A stretch of DNA of 64,000 bases from positions 984,190 through 1,048,189 of the forward strand of contig JAAOMT010000494.1 in assembly GCA_016748015.1 (NCBI GenBank). The letters are read 5' to 3'. Shown in pieces: positions 24,370 through 35,089 of this stretch. Position numbers and translations under genes: made by a program. The stretch comes from Geosiphon pyriformis (lineage: Eukaryota; Glomeromycota; Glomeromycetes; Archaeosporales; Geosiphonaceae). The notes beneath the pieces were generated by a model. It ran no database searches. It was not told where the DNA came from and was given only the letters and a program-made list of their open reading frames with translations. The stretch's first letter is position 1. Each line of letters opens with the position of its first letter.

Positions 24370-25335
24370 TGTTATTATTTAAATAAAAAAACCAATCAAT
24401 TATAAAAAATATATAATCAATATGTAATAATAGAAAATAATACAAAATAACATAAATAATATAAAATAATTAATAATAATACACAATAATTCACAATAAT
24501 TAAAAATAATATAAAATAATACAAAATAACATAAAATAATCTAAAATAATATAGAATAATAAATTATAAATAAATAATAACAAAATAACATAATAAATAA
24601 TAAAAAATAACAAGTTTTTAAAAGTAATTTTATAAAATTAATATATATATATATATAGTTTTAACTTAAAAAAAAAGTATTCAAATATCTTTTATTTTAA
24701 CTTTATTAATATTAAACCTAAAAAATATATTTACTTTAATTTTTATTTTAATTTTTACTTTTTTAATTATAATTATTAATAAAATATTAATTTCTATTTA
24801 TTTTTATTTATTTATTTTTTTATATTTTAAAAATTTTGGTTAATTTAAAAACTAAAAAAATACAAAACAATTTAATTGTTATATCAAATAATTTAATATT
24901 ATAATAATTTAATAAAAAAAAACATTATAAAATTAATTATTTTAAAGATAATTAACTTATTAAAAAAAGCAAAAAACAAACACCAAATTTTATTTATTGT
25001 AATTAAATAATACAAATTAAATCGAATATAATCAAAAATAATTACAATTATCTAATTAAACAAAAATTATTAAAAAACTCTAATATTTTTGTTTTTTATA
25101 AAAAAACTTTTATAAGTAAATTATAATAAGCTAATTGTAAAAATTTTTAAAAATTAATATTACTTAAAACATAAAAGTTATAATAATAAGTTATTTTATT
25201 ATTAAATAAAATTTGAATTATTAACTAGCATAAAATTATTTTTAATTAGTATATCATATTATTATTTTTAATTTATTATTTATTATTTGGCCAAATTATT
25301 AAATATTACTATTTAATTAATAATTTGATTTATAT
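24370..25335 (+). mobile_element. Ghost family-B solo LTR, inverted relative to the others
   Basis: Aligns to the reverse complement of the 1.08-kb family-B LTR. It starts TGTTATTATTTAAATAAAAAAACC against TGTTACCCGAGTAGAAAAACC, then the AATAANACAAAATAAC tandem region (24430-24560, decayed form of the ACATAACACAGAATAATG repeats), a block like GCAAAAAACAAACACCAAA near 24968 and the family end near 25290-25335. It is the only LTR remnant I see in plus orientation. Confidence 0.6.
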
Positions 25336-25639
25336 TGTTATAATTAAATATAATACACTAACAAATAACAAAAAAAAATAATATTATATAACAATAAAAT
25401 AATTAAAAAATAATTTAATTTTAATAAATAAATTAAATTCATAAAAATTTAATATGTAAATTTAGTCTTATAAATATTTTAGTTGCTATTTTTTTCAAAA
25501 AAAATTAGAAAGTAAAGAAATAATTTATATTATTAACAAAAAATAACACATTAAGATAATTTTATTCTTTATATTAATATTTTTAAAATTTAATATTAAA
25601 TATTAATTACACTTTTTAGTAAATATTTATTTAATATAC
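25336..25639 (-). mobile_element. Ghost family-A LTR fragment next to LINE copy 3
   Basis: Starts TGTTATAATTAAATATAATA against TGTTATAGGTTGGAGTGACA of Gypsy-2 and stays alignable for about 300 bases (CTAACAAATAACAAAA; TTTAATATGTAAATTTAGTC; AGTTGCTATTTTTTTCAAAA). It then stops abruptly where the LINE tail begins at about 25640. It is highly similar to the fragment at 23850. Confidence 0.6.
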
Positions 25640-28600
25640 TTTTTTTTATTAATAAATACAGTCTAATTACTATTTAATATAATATAATTATATAAGATTC
25701 TAAATTAAGTACAATTCATGCTTTTTCTGCATATAACTAGCCACTTAGATTAATTAAAACTACATTAAATACTTAAGTTATTAGAAACACAAACACTCTT
25801 AAAAAGACTAAATAATTGTAAAAATAAAAACTTATATATTTCAGAACTTAAACTGATGTTTTTATTAATACCTAAAACTAAAATATCTAAAACACTTACA
25901 GAATTTGAAAGACTTATAACTAGTAAAGAAACCAAATTATTATAAGAAATCAAATCATGCTTTTTATAATATGTATGCAATTTTGTATTAAACAGTTACA
26001 AATTAGATTTATATTATTCTTTAAATTCATAAATAAATCTAATTACATATTTGTTTGCTTTTAGTGGATTTATAAATGTCTTTAAAATTTTTTCAAACCA
26101 ATTATGCAAAATAAAATTTTTTGCTAAAGTCATGTACAATGCATCTGACTTCTTAGCTTTAAAAAAAAAATAAACAACCAATAAATTAACTGCTGACAAT
26201 TTAGACAAAACAATTTACATACTTCCAATATTATTAATAATACTTTTTTTAGTACTATGATCTTAAATATACTAAAATATATGGTCAGAGTTTTTTATCA
26301 AACCACATTATATACACCTTATATTTGAATAGTTTAAATTATACAGTCTCTTTTTTACAGCAGTTAGCAATTTATAATACAATATTTTTATAAAATACAA
26401 ACAAAATACAATAGAATTTGAGTTAATATAACCAGATTTTATGTAATTATTAAAATGCCAAACTTCTACAAATTGTTTTAAATTCAACCCATTAACCAAT
26501 AAAGTATCAATAATTTTAATAGTATATTTGGCTTTCTATTTTATATATACAACAAATTTACAAACAATTTTAACAAAACAATAAAAATTCTTAAACACAA
26601 AATAATTATTAATACACAAAAATCTGTAAAAGATCTTTACCAATAAAACAAAAACAGAACTAGTGACAAAATCAGCAAAAAAATTCATTTTTCTATTACT
26701 AATATTATTTGAATAACTCTTAATCTTGTTTTAATTAACTTGTAAATCTTTTAAGACTATAATATACTATATATATTCTTGTTTAATCTAATATTTATAA
26801 TAAAAATTGAATTTTATACTTATATTGTTAATAGTATATATGTCTAAAAAAACTTAACTGTTAGAATAAATTGCAATCAAACTTGATAATAACACATACT
26901 TAAAAGCCAATACAATTATCTAAAACTTAGCTAAAGTAGAAAACAACAAATCATATATTTACACATTTATATTCAAATTAATATCAGAAAAATATGCAGT
27001 TGTATTATTATAAACATCATAAAAACTTAACTTCTTAACTAAATCATTTGTGTAAATTTTAATTTCATTTATATTTATATGTAGTAATTTGTTTTTAGTA
27101 TATTATAAATTAACAGAAAAATTTGCAGAAATAGCTATTGGTTTTTTAGTTATCTTATTTACAAAACTGTTATTTTTAATGAATTATACTGTAAACTTAA
27201 ACCAAATAAAAATAAAACTTTTTAGATCCAAATATTTTTATTTATAAAATGTTTTTTAATTAAAACAAACTTCTTTATAATTTATAAACTGGTTAGCAAA
27301 AATAATACTGAATTTCTTTAGAAATTTTACAACAGTATAACCAAGTTCACCCAACATATTGACAACAAAAATTTTATCTTTAAAGCAAAACATATTAAGC
27401 AGATTATTATTTAATAACAAATTATATTTCAAAAAAGACCAGTTACACCAACCAAAAAATTATTAATAAACATAATCTGCAATTTTACAGAAAAAATAAA
27501 AAGAATAATATGACAATTAGCTAGCCACTTAAAGATTTATGGCCTTATAATTAAACAAATAACCAAAAATGCTCTTAGAGTTCGCAAAAACAACTATATT
27601 TAATATTTTATATTTAATCTACAACTATTTAAAAGTTTTTAGATCATAAAACACCAAATAATAAATTATCTTATTTGGAATGTTCTTAAACAAATTAACT
27701 TTAAACTTCAAATCTTTTCTCAATATAATGTTCTATTTTTTATACATATTCTTAAGCACAAAATAAATTGTGTTTTATAATTCCCTATTAGCTATAAGAC
27801 AATAGATATTAGATAAAGAAATATTTTATCTAAAATTGTTTTTTTTAAAATCTTATCAAAAAAAAATCTTACATTGAAATATACTTTGGCCAGATTTGGT
27901 TTAGACATATTTTTAGTAAACAAAAAGATGTTTAAATATTTGTAAAACTTTTTTTTTTTTACTATTAAAATATTAAAACTATTGATAAAAAGTAATATAT
28001 TCTTAACTTTATAGTTAATAAAAATAACAACAGTTTTTTCGATATTAATAGAAATATTATTAATAACAAAAAATTTATTTGCAATGTTCAAAATGTACTG
28101 CATAACTGCCAAGCTATTATTAACCTAAATTATATTATTTACAAAAGCACCTACAGTAAAATAAAAAATTAAGTCTTTTTTAAAATTAATCTGTCCAGTT
28201 TTTATGATAAACTTAGAACTAATCTTATATTTATACAAATGTTTATGTTTCTTGACTTAACATAACAAGAAATTATAAAATTTTTTTTAGAGCAAAAGTA
28301 AAAAAACTTCTTTTATATCAAATTTATTATATATATTATAGTTTTTTAAGAATTTAAAATCTGTTATAATTTGATTAACTTTACCAATGTAAATATTTTC
28401 AAAAAATCTGACAAATTAGTTACACATCTTTATTCAAATCAAGCTAGCATACAGATAATACTAGCCAACTAAATTATAAGCTTTGTATATATTTTGCAGA
28501 ATTAGTCATAGTTTTTTGTTTTTCTCCAAAGTATTTTTTATAACAAAATTTACAATACTAATAAGAATTTGTATTAAAGTGTTTTTTAAAACCAAAAAGT

Positions 28601-29332
28601 TGTTTTTACAAAAAATGCCAAATTTACTACAAGCCAAAAATATTCTATTTAATAGAATTTTGAACAGTATTTACTTTGTTATCTCAATTAAAGCAATTAA
28701 TTTAATATTGATTAACATTTTTTTTAGTCATAAAATTTAGAAATTATAAATACTTAAATTTTTTTTCACAGATCTGAAATAATATACAATATCAAACAGC
28801 CATTTAACAGATCTAAAAAACATTTCAATACTATTTTATTATTATGTCTTCAAAGTTTATTAAAAATAATATTCAGACTAACAGTTTTGTCATTAAACAG
28901 ATTTTTAATTACTTGAGCCAATTTTTTCCAATCTATTTTATTTATAATATTTAAAAACACATTATTATTTACATAGCTCAAAGAAGTATATTGGTTTAAC
29001 CAAATTTTAGGCAGTACAGTCAACATAATTTTTTTTTGTCTACTTTTTTATTATCTTGTCTATATTAGATTTGATCTTGCTGGATTTAAGAATCAGCTTA
29101 TTATTTATAATTAAGTAGTTCAAAATAACTTTGCAAAAAAGTCTATTTAAAACATTTTTAATTATACTGCTTTTATTAAAACAAAAATTTTCATATATCT
29201 TTTTATTGCTTTTTTAATAGATATAAATTAAATATTTTTTAACTTAAAGTATTTAGACTTCTAATAACTTTTTTTAATGTCAAAAAAATGTTTCAAAATC
29301 TCAGCCAAATTTTTTCCATCAAAAATTAATGC
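25640..29332 (-). mobile_element. LINE copy 3, 3' segment (RT and RNase H part)
   Basis: Minus-strand order from the right: RT fingers and palm (about 28120-29000), thumb (27792-28112, NLAKVYFNVRFFFDKILKK), then RNase H and C-terminal region down to the tail, which shares the 3' end of copies 1 and 2. The catalytic loop near 28133-28150 reads AFVNN. It is much more AT-shifted than copy 1 or 2. The element continues at 38300 after the nested insertions. Summed pieces (3.69 + 1.06 + 1.93 kb) give about 6.7 kb, matching intact copy 2. Confidence 0.8.
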
Positions 29333-29361
29333 TGTTACAAGTAAACTTGGTAATATATTAT
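29333..29361 (-). mobile_element. Family-B solo LTR, left 29 bases (cut by Gypsy-1)
   Basis: TGTTACAAGTAAACTTGG matches the family-B LTR edge (TGTTATGAGTAAACTTGG at 51802 and 55599). The rest of the same LTR resumes at 37338, showing that Gypsy-1 landed inside it. The LINE base string before it is ATGC, and after the LTR ATAT, a 4-bp duplication altered by two transitions. Confidence 0.8.
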
Positions 29362-29861
29362 TGTTATGGGTTGGAGTAACAAGCTAATGGATAGCAAGAG
29401 AGAACAGTATTGTATGGTGATAGAAATAAACAAAGAAGGAATTACAATAAGAGAGTGAATTGAATAAGTAGGAATTCAATGTGCGTAATCAGTCTCATAA
29501 AAATCACAGTCGCTAATCTTTTCTTAAATCTGAAGGTAGAGGAATAGTCTGTGATTGTCAACAAGATAACACTACTGCTATTATTCTATGCCTCAACTCG
29601 GCAATTCTTAGAATTAATAACAGGTATCATTGTACTTTTCAATTGTTTCTTTATTCAATGAATTACAAGAGCAAGCCAATTGCTTCTTAGGCTAATTCTA
29701 ACAAATACAAATCAAGAAAGGGAAAAGATAAGGTATGTGAATGCCAACAAGTAGATACTTGAAGGTAAGAAAAGGGGAATAAGCAATTATGAGAGAAAGT
29801 AATTGATATTGTTTATTTCATTACTTTGATCATGTCTTTCTACAGCTGAGGGAATCATTGC

Positions 29862-29868
29862 TTATATA
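29862..29868 (-). promoter_or_regulatory. TATA-like element of the LTR promoter
   Basis: TATATAA on the minus strand, conserved as TATATAG/TATATAA in the other family-A LTRs (37191-37199, 48654-48661, 60508-60515). It sits directly downstream of the 12-bp repeats. Confidence 0.5.
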
Positions 29869-29881
29869 ACTGTCTAAAGTG

Positions 29882-29953
29882 GTCAACGACCAGATCAATG
29901 ATCAGGTTAATAATCAGGTCAATGGTTAGATCATTGATCAGGTCAACGATCAC
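29882..29953. repeat. 12-bp minisatellite in family-A LTR, 6 units
   Basis: Six head-to-tail units close to RTCAATRATCAG, several with the palindrome TGATCA. Read on the minus strand the array lies about 12-20 bases upstream of TTATATAAG, the position of upstream enhancer repeats in U3. Confidence 0.9.
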
Positions 29954-30008
29954 TATCTAAAAATAGGGTGGCTAATTATATGACATCATTGGCTAATACA
30001 TGTGATAA

Positions 30009-30665
30009 TTAATAAAAACTATGTGTTTCAACCATAACATCATCTTCTCCAAAGAGATTGAGCTCTGGCGAAATCAAACTATTTATGGGATAGTCTATGT
30101 GAAGGGTTTTGTCTAACTCAAAACTAACTAGTTTGCTGAAGTCTTTTGTGGATAGAGTATATAGTACTTGAGGCAAAATAAGCTTTGTATCCAAAAGACC
30201 AAATCTTTGTATTAAAGTTTTGGCTCTTCTAGCAATGGTCAAAACTCTTGGGACATCCAATCATATAATGCCCAAAATTTCCACTTGTATCTCTGAAGTT
30301 GTTTTCTTCATGAGCTTCATGTCTTCTATGATTTTACCAAGACGACCATAGAGTTCTAGTTGTCTTCCATATGACAAGTTTTTGTCTATGGGCAAGATTT
30401 CTTGTATTGTTTTTCCAATTGTGCTGGAAGATGAAAGTATTGCTGCTGTTATGCTTTCCAGCAGGTATTTATCCATTTTGCTACCAATTCTTTCTCTTCT
30501 GGTAGTTGTTTTCTTTGGTCTAATAATAGTGTGAGTTCCACTGTTGTCTGTTATAGTGGTTTGTTTTCTGATAGTCAGAGTAGCATTTGAATAGTTCTTA
30601 ATCTAGTACTCATGAAGAGTATAGAAAGCGTTTTGAATGTTTTGATTCAGGAAATAATTGTTCAT
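30009..30665 (-). pseudogene. Family-A ORF3, downstream of integrase, unknown function
   Basis: About 219 codons from an ATG at 30663-30665 (MNNYFLNQNIQNAFYTL) to a TAA at 30009. Two in-frame stops (near 30603-30605 and 30258-30260) interrupt it; the first is TAG where Gypsy-3 still has TGG (W). The last ten codons lie inside the 3' LTR. Charged, helix-prone, no membrane segment or signal peptide and no zinc motif, so not an obvious env. Gypsy-3 keeps the same protein (KKTTIRREKIGNKMNKYLLES; PIDKNLSYERQLEFY). I recognise no family. Confidence 0.6.
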
Positions 30666-30734
30666 GTCGATTGAAGATAACTCTGTTTTGGGAATGGTGT
30701 ATTTATTTATATCTAATTTTTGCTGATCATTTGG

Positions 30735-33700
30735 GTCAGTATTATCACAACAGGTAACCAATCAGGTCGTTTGTGATATTTCTTGAGTTGCGTGCCATGA
30801 ACAGGGCGATCACTAAATATTGTTCCATATTGATCTTGTAAAATATAAGAACCATTGTTCAAAACTTTGTTGACTATAAAGAGTCCTTTTTACCGGCTAG
30901 AGAATTTATCACCATAGACATTGTCCCTGTCTGAACGGTATTCCAAAACTAAGTCACCAACACTTAAAGAAAGTGTTTTATAGGTCTTTTTCTTTTTGAG
31001 CTTCTCTTGGAACTGTTTTATCTTTTCAAAGGCAATTATCTGTGCTTCTACCAATGAGTCAAGAATAGTACCAAGTCTTCTTTGCAAAATGTCTTTGTAA
31101 TCTCCTATTGTTATTTCTTCAAAAGGTATTGTTTCTATATCCATTTCTATTAGTAGAATTGCCATTCATCCATAGAGCAGATAAAAGGGTTCATAACTTG
31201 TTATGTCATGATTTACAGTTCTGTAAGCAAACAAGGCTGAAGACAATACTTTGTCCCATAGATTGGTTTCTTCACTGGTTTTGGCTAGGGTTTCACATAG
31301 TGTTCTATTGAAACGTTCTACTAGGCCATTTGTTTGGGAGTGATAAAGGAAAGAGAGTTTATGACGTATTCCCATTTTTCTGCAAAGTTCTTCAACCAGT
31401 GTACTGAGAAAAGCTCTTCCTCTATCAAATAAAAGTTCTTTGGGGCAGCCGTGGTGACAGATAATATCTTCATAAATGAAATTGGCAATTGAGACTGCTG
31501 TTTGATCTGGGGTGGCTCTTGCTTCTACCCACTTTGTAAGATAGTCGGTAGCTGTGATAATGTATCTGTTGCCATCAGGAGTTACTGTTAAAAGTCCAAC
31601 AACATCTATACCAATTCTATCAAATGGTTGACCAACAGAGATTGGATGGATATCTTCTTTGTGATTGGGTTTTCCTCTTCTTTGGCAGATATCACAGGTT
31701 TTGATGTATTCAGCAATGTCTTTTCCCAAGGTAGGCCAATAATAATGAGCTAAAGTTTTCTGAATTGTTTTTGTTTTTCCAAAGTGTCCAGCTAACGGAT
31801 CAGTGTGCATATTGTAGATCACAATTTCTCTTTCTTCAAATCTAATGACTCTCTGGGGACGGTCAGGATCTTTTCTATTTTTTTTATATAACTGGTTCTG
31901 GTGAATCAAATAGAAATTTGATTGTTTGTGCAAATGTTTTCTTTGCTGTCAAGTATAGTCCAGCGGGTATTGTCCTTTACCCAAAAATTTCATTAAAGCA
32001 GAATAGTTGTCCAAGTCCATTATCGTGTTTGTTTGTGGGGGAGTTACAAATAATTAAGTTGGTTTGGTTTGAGAGGGTTTTACTATCACTGGATGGTAAG
32101 TCTGGAGAGAGCGTCAGCGTTTTGATGATTAGCTCTTTTGCAGTGTTGAATGTCATAGTCGAATTTGTCCAAGTGGAGTATCCAGCGAGTTATCTGTTTA
32201 TGTTCCAGGTTTCTTTTGTTGTGTAGTCAAACTAAAGCTTAGTGATCTGTTACCACCAAAAATTTCACACCCTTAAGAAATTTGTCCCAGTAGCTGGTAG
32301 CCCAAACTACTGCTAAGCATTCCTGTTCAGTAACTGAGTAGTTTCTTTCTGCTGGTGTGAGAGTTCTACTGGCATATGCTATGGCGTGTTCTCTGTTATC
32401 TTCATCTTTTTGGGAAAAAACAGCACCAAGCCCATAGCCAGATGCATCAGTGTGGAGGATAAAAAGTTGATCCAAATTAGGTTGTATGAGGATGGGTTCT
32501 GTAACCAGTTTTTCCTTCAGAATTTCAAATGCTTTTTGTTGATGAGTGCTCCAGTAATAATTGATGTTTTTCCTAAGTAGCTGATTGAAAGGAGCAGCAA
32601 TTTTGGAAAAATCCTTGACAAACTTGCGATAATAAGAGGCCAAACCAAGAAAAGAGTGTAGTTCATGAACATTCATTGGTTGTCTAATGTTTTGAACTTT
32701 TTCAATTTTGGCTGGATCAGGGAAGATTCCATTTTTTGTAATAAGATGGCCAAAGAACTGGGTGGATTGATGTCCAAAGAATGATTTGATTGAATTGATC
32801 TTGAGACCAGCATTTCTAAGGAGGTCAAAAATCTTTTGCAAATGTTCAAGATGTTCATCCCAGATTTTTGAGTACACCATTATGTCGTCCAAGTAGACTA
32901 GAACAAAGTTTTTTTTTACTGATTCAAATACTTTGTCCATTAAGCATTGAAATGTGGGAGGAGCATTTGTGAGACCAAAAGATATGACTGTGAATTCGTA
33001 GGTACCATATTTGGTAATGAAGGCAGTTTTCTTTCTGCTTTCTGGATCCATCTCTACTTGCCAGAATCCAACAGTTAAGTCAATGGTTGAGAAGAAAGTG
33101 GCACCATGGAATTGGTCTAGCATTGCATCAATCTTGGGAAGTGGGCACATGTCTCTTTCAATAATAGCATTTAATTGGCAATAGTCAACACAAAAACGTA
33201 GAGTTCCTCCTTTCTTGGATACCACTACAACTGGGAATGTCCATTCACTCTTGGTTTCCTGTATGAATCCAAGGGTTTTCATTCGGGTTATTTCCTTTTT
33301 GATAAACTCATCATTGCGTCAGTTGGATTGATAGGGCTTCAAATGAATGGGGCGAGTTTCTCTGGTGATGATGATGTGTTGTATCACATGTGTATGTCCA
33401 GGAGGTTCACCTTCTTTTGAGATAACTGGGCTGTTTCTAGCCAGCAGGTTTTCAATGTCTACTTTTCTTTCTTCTGGAGAGAGTTCTCTTTGTTTTACAA
33501 CCAGTGATTGGATTTCAGGTGGTTCATTTTCAAAGGACTTTTGGACTTCTTTTATTTCCTTTCGGGGTATCAAGCTGATTGGTTCCCAATCTTTGTAATA
33601 GATCAGGCAGGACATGCATTCATCACTAGGAGAATACAATGGTTTGTCACACCAGCACTGAGCACAAGAACCATGCCACCAATAACTGTATTTGGCTTTC

Positions 33701-34467
33701 TTGCCTGGCTTTCTGTCAAAAGTTCTTCTGAGCATATCATAATAAGGCCAGCAGATCAGCTTGCCATTGACAATAATTTCTTTTTTATCTGCCTTGACAT
33801 TATCCAGTGGTTTGTCATTGCTAGTGAAGATGGTATAAGCGAGTTCAGCAGTTTCTTCTTGTTCTTCTTTTTTCTCACTTTCTTCATCATCTGATTCATC
33901 TGATTCATTTTCTTCTGGGTTCTGCTTGGGTACTGGGGGAGTTGTCCAATGGCGACACTTAATCACAATGGGTTTCTCACCACATCTGATGGTTAGTTCA
34001 CAGAGTTCATAATCAAGCAAAGCCTTTGCTTTCTTGAGCCATTCATTGCCAACAATGATGGTGTATTTTTTTGCTTCAGACACTTCTATATCAGTTTCAA
34101 TGCTGATGTCATTGATGCAGACAGGAATAGCTTTGGCTATGCCAAGCCCTTTTTTCTTATCACCATGCACATTGGTCATTGGTTGTGTGGATGGTTCATC
34201 AATTTTTCTGCCAATTGTTTCAAAAAAGTGTTTGGCAATAACACTAACAGATAATCTACTGTCTAGGATCAAATTGATGAAGTAGCCAGTCACTTGGGCT
34301 TTACAAATTAGAGGAGTAACATTGCTATTGTTAGCAAGTCCAGCTTGGCAAGGGTGTTTGTTGGTTTTGGGTGTCTTTTTCTTTGGAATCAGAGATTTGT
34401 GAAGATTTTTTCTGAATTGTGGATGGGTCATCAATTGGCCAAAGGTTATATGTGCTGGGGTTTCCAT
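30735..34467 (-). pseudogene. Gypsy-1 pol: protease, RT, RNase H, integrase
   Basis: PR at about 34300-33950, active-site region reads ILDSRLSVSVIA (DSR where DSG is expected). A Cys-rich linker follows near 33600-33680. RT-RNase H at 32239-33282: FPVVVVSKK, YLDDIMVYS intact, LHTDASGYGLGAVFSQ, and the chain end near ADALSRL at about 32100. IN at 30890-31933: H-x-H and C-x2-C zinc domain (TCDICQRRG), then catalytic GID, FDRGRAF and VERFN, then an SVGDLVL C-terminal domain. Stops: TGA at 33319, TAA at 32239 and TGA at about 32227, each one transition from Arg, Gln and Trp codons. One frame change lies between RNase H and IN. Pol processes gag, makes cDNA and inserts it. Confidence 0.9.
33600..33680 (-). 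other. Cys-rich module between protease and RT
   Basis: Minus-strand translation gives W-W-H-G-S-C-A-Q-C-W-C, about 12 residues, then C-M-S-C: CxxCxC...CxxC, preceded by His. Gypsy-3 keeps a matching block at 57290-57370 (W-H-G, C, C-W-C-like). It looks like a zinc-binding insert in the PR-RT linker. The function is unknown. Confidence 0.5.
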
Positions 34468-35082
34468 AAGGTTTTTGACAACAGAATAGGGACCAGATTT
34501 TTGTACTATTTCTGGGGGTTCTTGAAAACTTTGGCTTTTGGGGGCTCATTGTTGTCAGCAGTTGATGTAGAAGCTTTATTGAGGTCTAGAACAAAATCAA
34601 CTTTGGCTTTCTTCTTTTTTCTTGTGGATTCAGAGGGGTTGATTGCTAATTCATTCATGTCATGGTCATCATCAATTAAGTTAAAAGCATAAAAGGGGTT
34701 TTCTTCTGGTTGGCTTGTACTCTCATCCTTNNNNNNNNNNNNNNNNNNNNGTGAAGATTTTTTCTGAATTGTGGATGGGTCATCAATTGGCCAAAGGTTA
34801 TATGTGCTGGGGTTTCCATAAGGTTTTTGACAACAGAATAGGGACCAGATTTTTGTACTATTTCTGGGGGTTCTTGAAAACTTTGGCTTTTGGGGGCTCA
34901 TTGTTGTCAGCAGTTGATGTAGAAGCTTTATTGAGGTCTAGAACAAAATCAACTTTGGCTTTCTTCTTTTTTCTTGTGGATTCAGAGGGGTTGATTGCTA
35001 ATTCATTCATGTCATGGTCATCATCAATTAAGTTAAAAGCATAAAAGGGGTTTTCTTCTGGTTGGCTTGTACTCTCATCCTT
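34399..35082. other. Assembly artefact: 332-bp repeat either side of a 20-N gap
   Basis: 34399-34730 is repeated at 34751-35082, apparently base for base, with 20 N at 34731-34750 between. Gypsy-2 (about 41240-41600) and Gypsy-3 (about 58090-58440) have this segment once. Removing one copy and the gap gives 7620 bp for Gypsy-1, against 7627 for Gypsy-3 without its insertion. Confidence 0.92.
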
Positions 35083-35089
35083 TGAAGGT

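Larger units (their letters stand above)
29362..30039 (-). repeat. Gypsy-1 3' LTR
   Basis: 678 bp with perfect 7-base terminal inverted repeats TGTTATG/CATAACA. It holds six 12-bp repeats (29882-29953) next to a TATA-like motif (29862-29868). The other LTR has three repeats, which explains most of the length difference. Confidence 0.92.

Noticed and set aside
29882-29953. Direct repeats considered as a CRISPR-like array
   Set aside because: Contiguous 12-bp units with no spacers, located in LTRs beside a TATA-like motif; a minisatellite.
33347-34285. Several plus-strand frames with hydrophobic translations across Gypsy-1 pol
   Set aside because: They are antisense of protease and linker sequence; the apparent membrane segments come from reversed acidic and Ser-rich codons.
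34506-35044. Frames spanning the N run
   Set aside because: They are created by the artificial duplication and gap in the assembly.
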